Notes under the pieces: model-generated
What the model saw: the letters and a program-made list of their open reading frames with translations, nothing else
The model's database searches: none
What the model was told of the DNA's origin: nothing
Program-made: the position numbers and the translations under genes
Part shown: in pieces, positions 34,153 to 35,893 of the stretch
Numbering within the stretch: position 1 is the stretch's first letter
Layout of the letters: each line of letters starts with the position of its first letter
IMG/VR virus record: IMGVR_UViG_3300020446_000035
Location: 1 to 35,893 of that record
DNA from: a virus
DNA: 35,893 bases
Direction: 5' to 3' (one strand)

Positions 34153-35003
34153 TGTTAGGTAATTATTTTTATCACGAAATTATAAGAAAGACAGTAATTG
34201 CATTCGGTACACTGTTCAATGATATTCATGTGCGACATCAAGATCAAGCAGGAAATGATATATCAGAGTTGAAAGTTCCTATTGCTTATGGTCCAAGACA
34301 AAAGTTTTTAGCAAGAATACAACAACAACCAGAATTAAATAAAGCAACTCAAATCACATTGCCTAGAATGTCTTTTGAGATTAATAATATATCTTACGAT
34401 GCAACAAGAAAAGCAGGTATTACGCAAACATTTAAAGCACCGAACAAAGAAAATAATGATAAACTGACTAAAGTTTTTATGCCAGTTCCATATAATCTTG
34501 GGTTTGAATTAAATATTTTAGTTAAATTACAGGATGATGGATTACAAATATTGGAACAGATATTACCATTCTTTCAACCAGGTTTTACGTTATCTATTGA
34601 TTTAGTAAAATCTATAGGTGAAAAAAGAGATGTGCCAATGATATTAAACTCTATTAGTCAACAAGATGATTATGAGGGTGATTTTGCGACAAGAAGAGCG
34701 TTAATATACACATTATCATTTACTGCAAAGACATTTATGTTTGGACACATTGCAAAAACACCAGAAGGTCTTATACGCAAAGTTCAGTTGGATTTTTACT
34801 CAGATTCAAATACAAGAACAGCAAAGAGAGAGCAAAGATATACTGTTGCAGCAAAAGCGAAAAAGGATTATAACGAAGATAATGTTATAGATAAATTAGA
34901 TGATCCATTTATCGAACCTGGTGATGATTTTGGTTTTACTGAAACAAGCACTTTCTTCGGTGATGGTAAAGAATTCAATCCAGCGAGAAATCAAGATTTA
35001 TAA
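34152..35003 (+). CDS. 15: Tail sheath stabiliser and completion protein gp15
   Basis: This 283-residue protein (T4 gp15 is 272) is the tail terminator, which forms a hexamer on the finished tail tube and sheath and receives the head. The N-terminus MLGNYFYHEIIRKTVIAFGT matches T4 'FGYFYNSSFRRYATLMGDLF'. LPRMSFEINNISYDA (70-84) matches T4 'LPRINLHLVDFSYNAP', and QILEQILPFFQPGF (132-145) matches 'QIVEQILPYFQPHF'. The later DFATRRALIYTLSFTAKTFM corresponds to T4 'RRRIEWSLTF'. The C-terminus is acidic and variable. It is coupled to gp14 and followed two bases later by gp16, in T4 order. Confidence 0.93.
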   Translation: MLGNYFYHEIIRKTVIAFGTLFNDIHVRHQDQAGNDISELKVPIAYGPRQKFLARIQQQPELNKATQITLPRMSFEINNISYDATRKAGITQTFKAPNKENNDKLTKVFMPVPYNLGFELNILVKLQDDGLQILEQILPFFQPGFTLSIDLVKSIGEKRDVPMILNSISQQDDYEGDFATRRALIYTLSFTAKTFMFGHIAKTPEGLIRKVQLDFYSDSNTRTAKREQRYTVAAKAKKDYNEDNVIDKLDDPFIEPGDDFGFTETSTFFGDGKEFNPARNQDL

Positions 35004-35005
35004 TC

Positions 35006-35461
35006 ATGAAAAACTCATATGATTCATTAAATGATACCTTCAATACTGATCCTGTTGAAGAAACTGACATTGTTAAAGAACAAAAAAGAAAAAGTCAAAT
35101 TCAAAAACTAACAGATGATGTTAGTAAAGATTATGATTATACAAGAGGTAATTTATACTCTTTAATCGAAAAAGGTCAAGAGGCAATCAACGGTATTATG
35201 GAAGTTGCTGGTGAAACTGCAAGTCCAAGAGCGTATGAAGTTGCAGGTCAATTAATCAAAAGTGTTGCAGATAGCACTGATAAATTAATGGATTTACAAA
35301 AGAAAGTAAAAGAGATAGAAGAAGATAATCCAAAAACACAAAATACTGTCACAAACAACGCATTATTTGTTGGTTCAACAAGTGAACTTTCAAAAATGTT
35401 AAAAGACGGAATACTAAATAGTAATAACTCTGATAACTTTAATGGGCAAGAAGTCTCCTAA
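35006..35461 (+). CDS. 16: Small terminase subunit gp16
   Basis: This 151-residue protein (T4 gp16 is 164) is the ring-forming regulator of DNA packaging that recognises DNA and controls the large subunit gp17. The layout matches T4. An acidic disordered start is followed by YDYTRGNLYSLIEKGQEAIN (T4 '[20 protein letters not shown]'). Next is the long coiled coil ASPRAYEVAGQLIKSVADST with DKLMDLQKKVKEIEED (T4 'SPRHMEVFATLMGQ'). The closing NNALFVGSTSELSKML matches T4 'NATVFMGSPTELMDEI'. No Shine-Dalgarno precedes the ATG, so translation probably depends on gp15. The last 20 bases overlap the next gene. Confidence 0.92.
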   Translation: MKNSYDSLNDTFNTDPVEETDIVKEQKRKSQIQKLTDDVSKDYDYTRGNLYSLIEKGQEAINGIMEVAGETASPRAYEVAGQLIKSVADSTDKLMDLQKKVKEIEEDNPKTQNTVTNNALFVGSTSELSKMLKDGILNSNNSDNFNGQEVS

Positions 35462-35893
35462 AAAAGGATACTACTACTGTAATACAGACAAAATGTACAA
35501 ACCTATTCCCAAGGGATATAAGGTTCGTGATGATGGCATTCTTGTAAAAGAAGGTTGGTCTGACAAATATAAAAAATCAATTGATTGTGATAATCCAAAA
35601 GGATTCAGTCAAAAAGCACATTGTCAGGGTAAGAGGAAGAGAATGAATGAAGCGAAAGACAAGCAACTAACTAAGATTGTAAAGCAACTTAGGAAGTCAG
35701 TTAAAGGTCATGCTAAACAAGCCGATTACATTGAAAAAATAAACGAAGGATCAAATCCTCGTATTCCTCGCAAAAAAGGTCAACCTGCTAAGTCTAAAAA
35801 ACATAGCGATTTATACACAGATGAAGATCCTAAAGGAACTATTCATGGACTTGGTTTCAAGGACGTTGCTACTGCTAAAGCAAGCGTGGCAAA
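35442..35893 (+). CDS. DUF5872-like basic protein, 5' part
   Basis: The ORF runs from ATG 35442 to the right edge without a stop, with 150 codons visible. It starts MGKKSPKKGYYYCNTDKMYK, then has SIDCDNPKGFSQKAHCQGKRKR (about 52-73), with Cys residues near 13, 54 and 62. It ends with KKHSDLYTDEDPKGTIHGLG and FKDVATAKASVA, the typical beginning of a DUF5872 domain, which phages and algae share. It is strongly basic, so nucleic-acid binding is possible. Placed between gp16 and the expected gp17, it overlaps gp16 by 20 bases in another frame. The function is unknown. The 3' end lies outside the window. Confidence 0.75.
   Translation, partial: MGKKSPKKGYYYCNTDKMYKPIPKGYKVRDDGILVKEGWSDKYKKSIDCDNPKGFSQKAHCQGKRKRMNEAKDKQLTKIVKQLRKSVKGHAKQADYIEKINEGSNPRIPRKKGQPAKSKKHSDLYTDEDPKGTIHGLGFKDVATAKASVA

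Overview
The window is a stretch of a marine T4-like myovirus genome, most like the cyanophage (Prochlorococcus/Synechococcus) branch or a close relative such as a pelagimyovirus. The evidence is a T4-order virion block (gp25, gp6, gp7 position, gp8, then gp13, gp14, gp15, gp16), exact T4-type late promoter boxes (TATAAATA), a viral S-adenosylmethionine decarboxylase gene (speD) directly before gp25, and cyanophage-style giant fibre-like proteins. All convincing genes are on the + strand. The sequence is AT-rich, except for a visibly more GC-rich patch near 1430-1510. The host cannot be fixed from sequence alone.

Layout. (1) 1-1854: short, mostly single genes separated by hairpins and promoter-like boxes. 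These are the 3' end of an ArdA-like antirestriction gene, an orphan 85-aa protein, a probable GIY-YIG-type nuclease, a 58-aa protein and an AbrB-like small protein. It looks like an early/accessory region. (2) 1851-5125: a tightly coupled operon behind a strong bacterial-type promoter with a late-type box inside its spacer. It encodes a GT-A glycosyltransferase, three tiny proteins, an ATE/GNAT-like acyltransferase, two conserved proteins of unknown function and SpeD. (3) 5134-20458: a late promoter, then gp25, gp6 and a 4314-residue protein in the gp7 position. (4) 20471-29760: a late promoter, then gp8, a 2482-residue DUF4815 protein and a small coiled-coil protein. (5) 29765 to the right edge: a late promoter, then a 76-aa fibre-associated protein, a 570-aa fibre-like protein, a 58-aa coiled-coil protein, neck proteins gp13 and gp14, tail terminator gp15, small terminase gp16 and the start of a DUF5872-like gene.

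How the parts work together. gp25, gp6, the gp7-position protein and gp8 would build the baseplate wedge. The giant and DUF4815 proteins occupy the place where T4 has gp7 and gp9-gp12, and probably supply the outer baseplate and adhesin apparatus. gp13, gp14 and gp15 close the head-tail junction, and gp16 works with the large terminase expected just beyond the right edge. SpeD would redirect host polyamine synthesis.

The most unusual signals are a Gly-x-Gly-Tyr-type module scattered through four structural proteins (including extensions of gp8 and gp14), a YHYH domain inside the giant baseplate protein, and a C-terminal D/N-G-G-x-F motif whose codons double as the ribosome binding site of the next gene. 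Family assignments come from recognising motifs and remembered homologues; no database search was possible.
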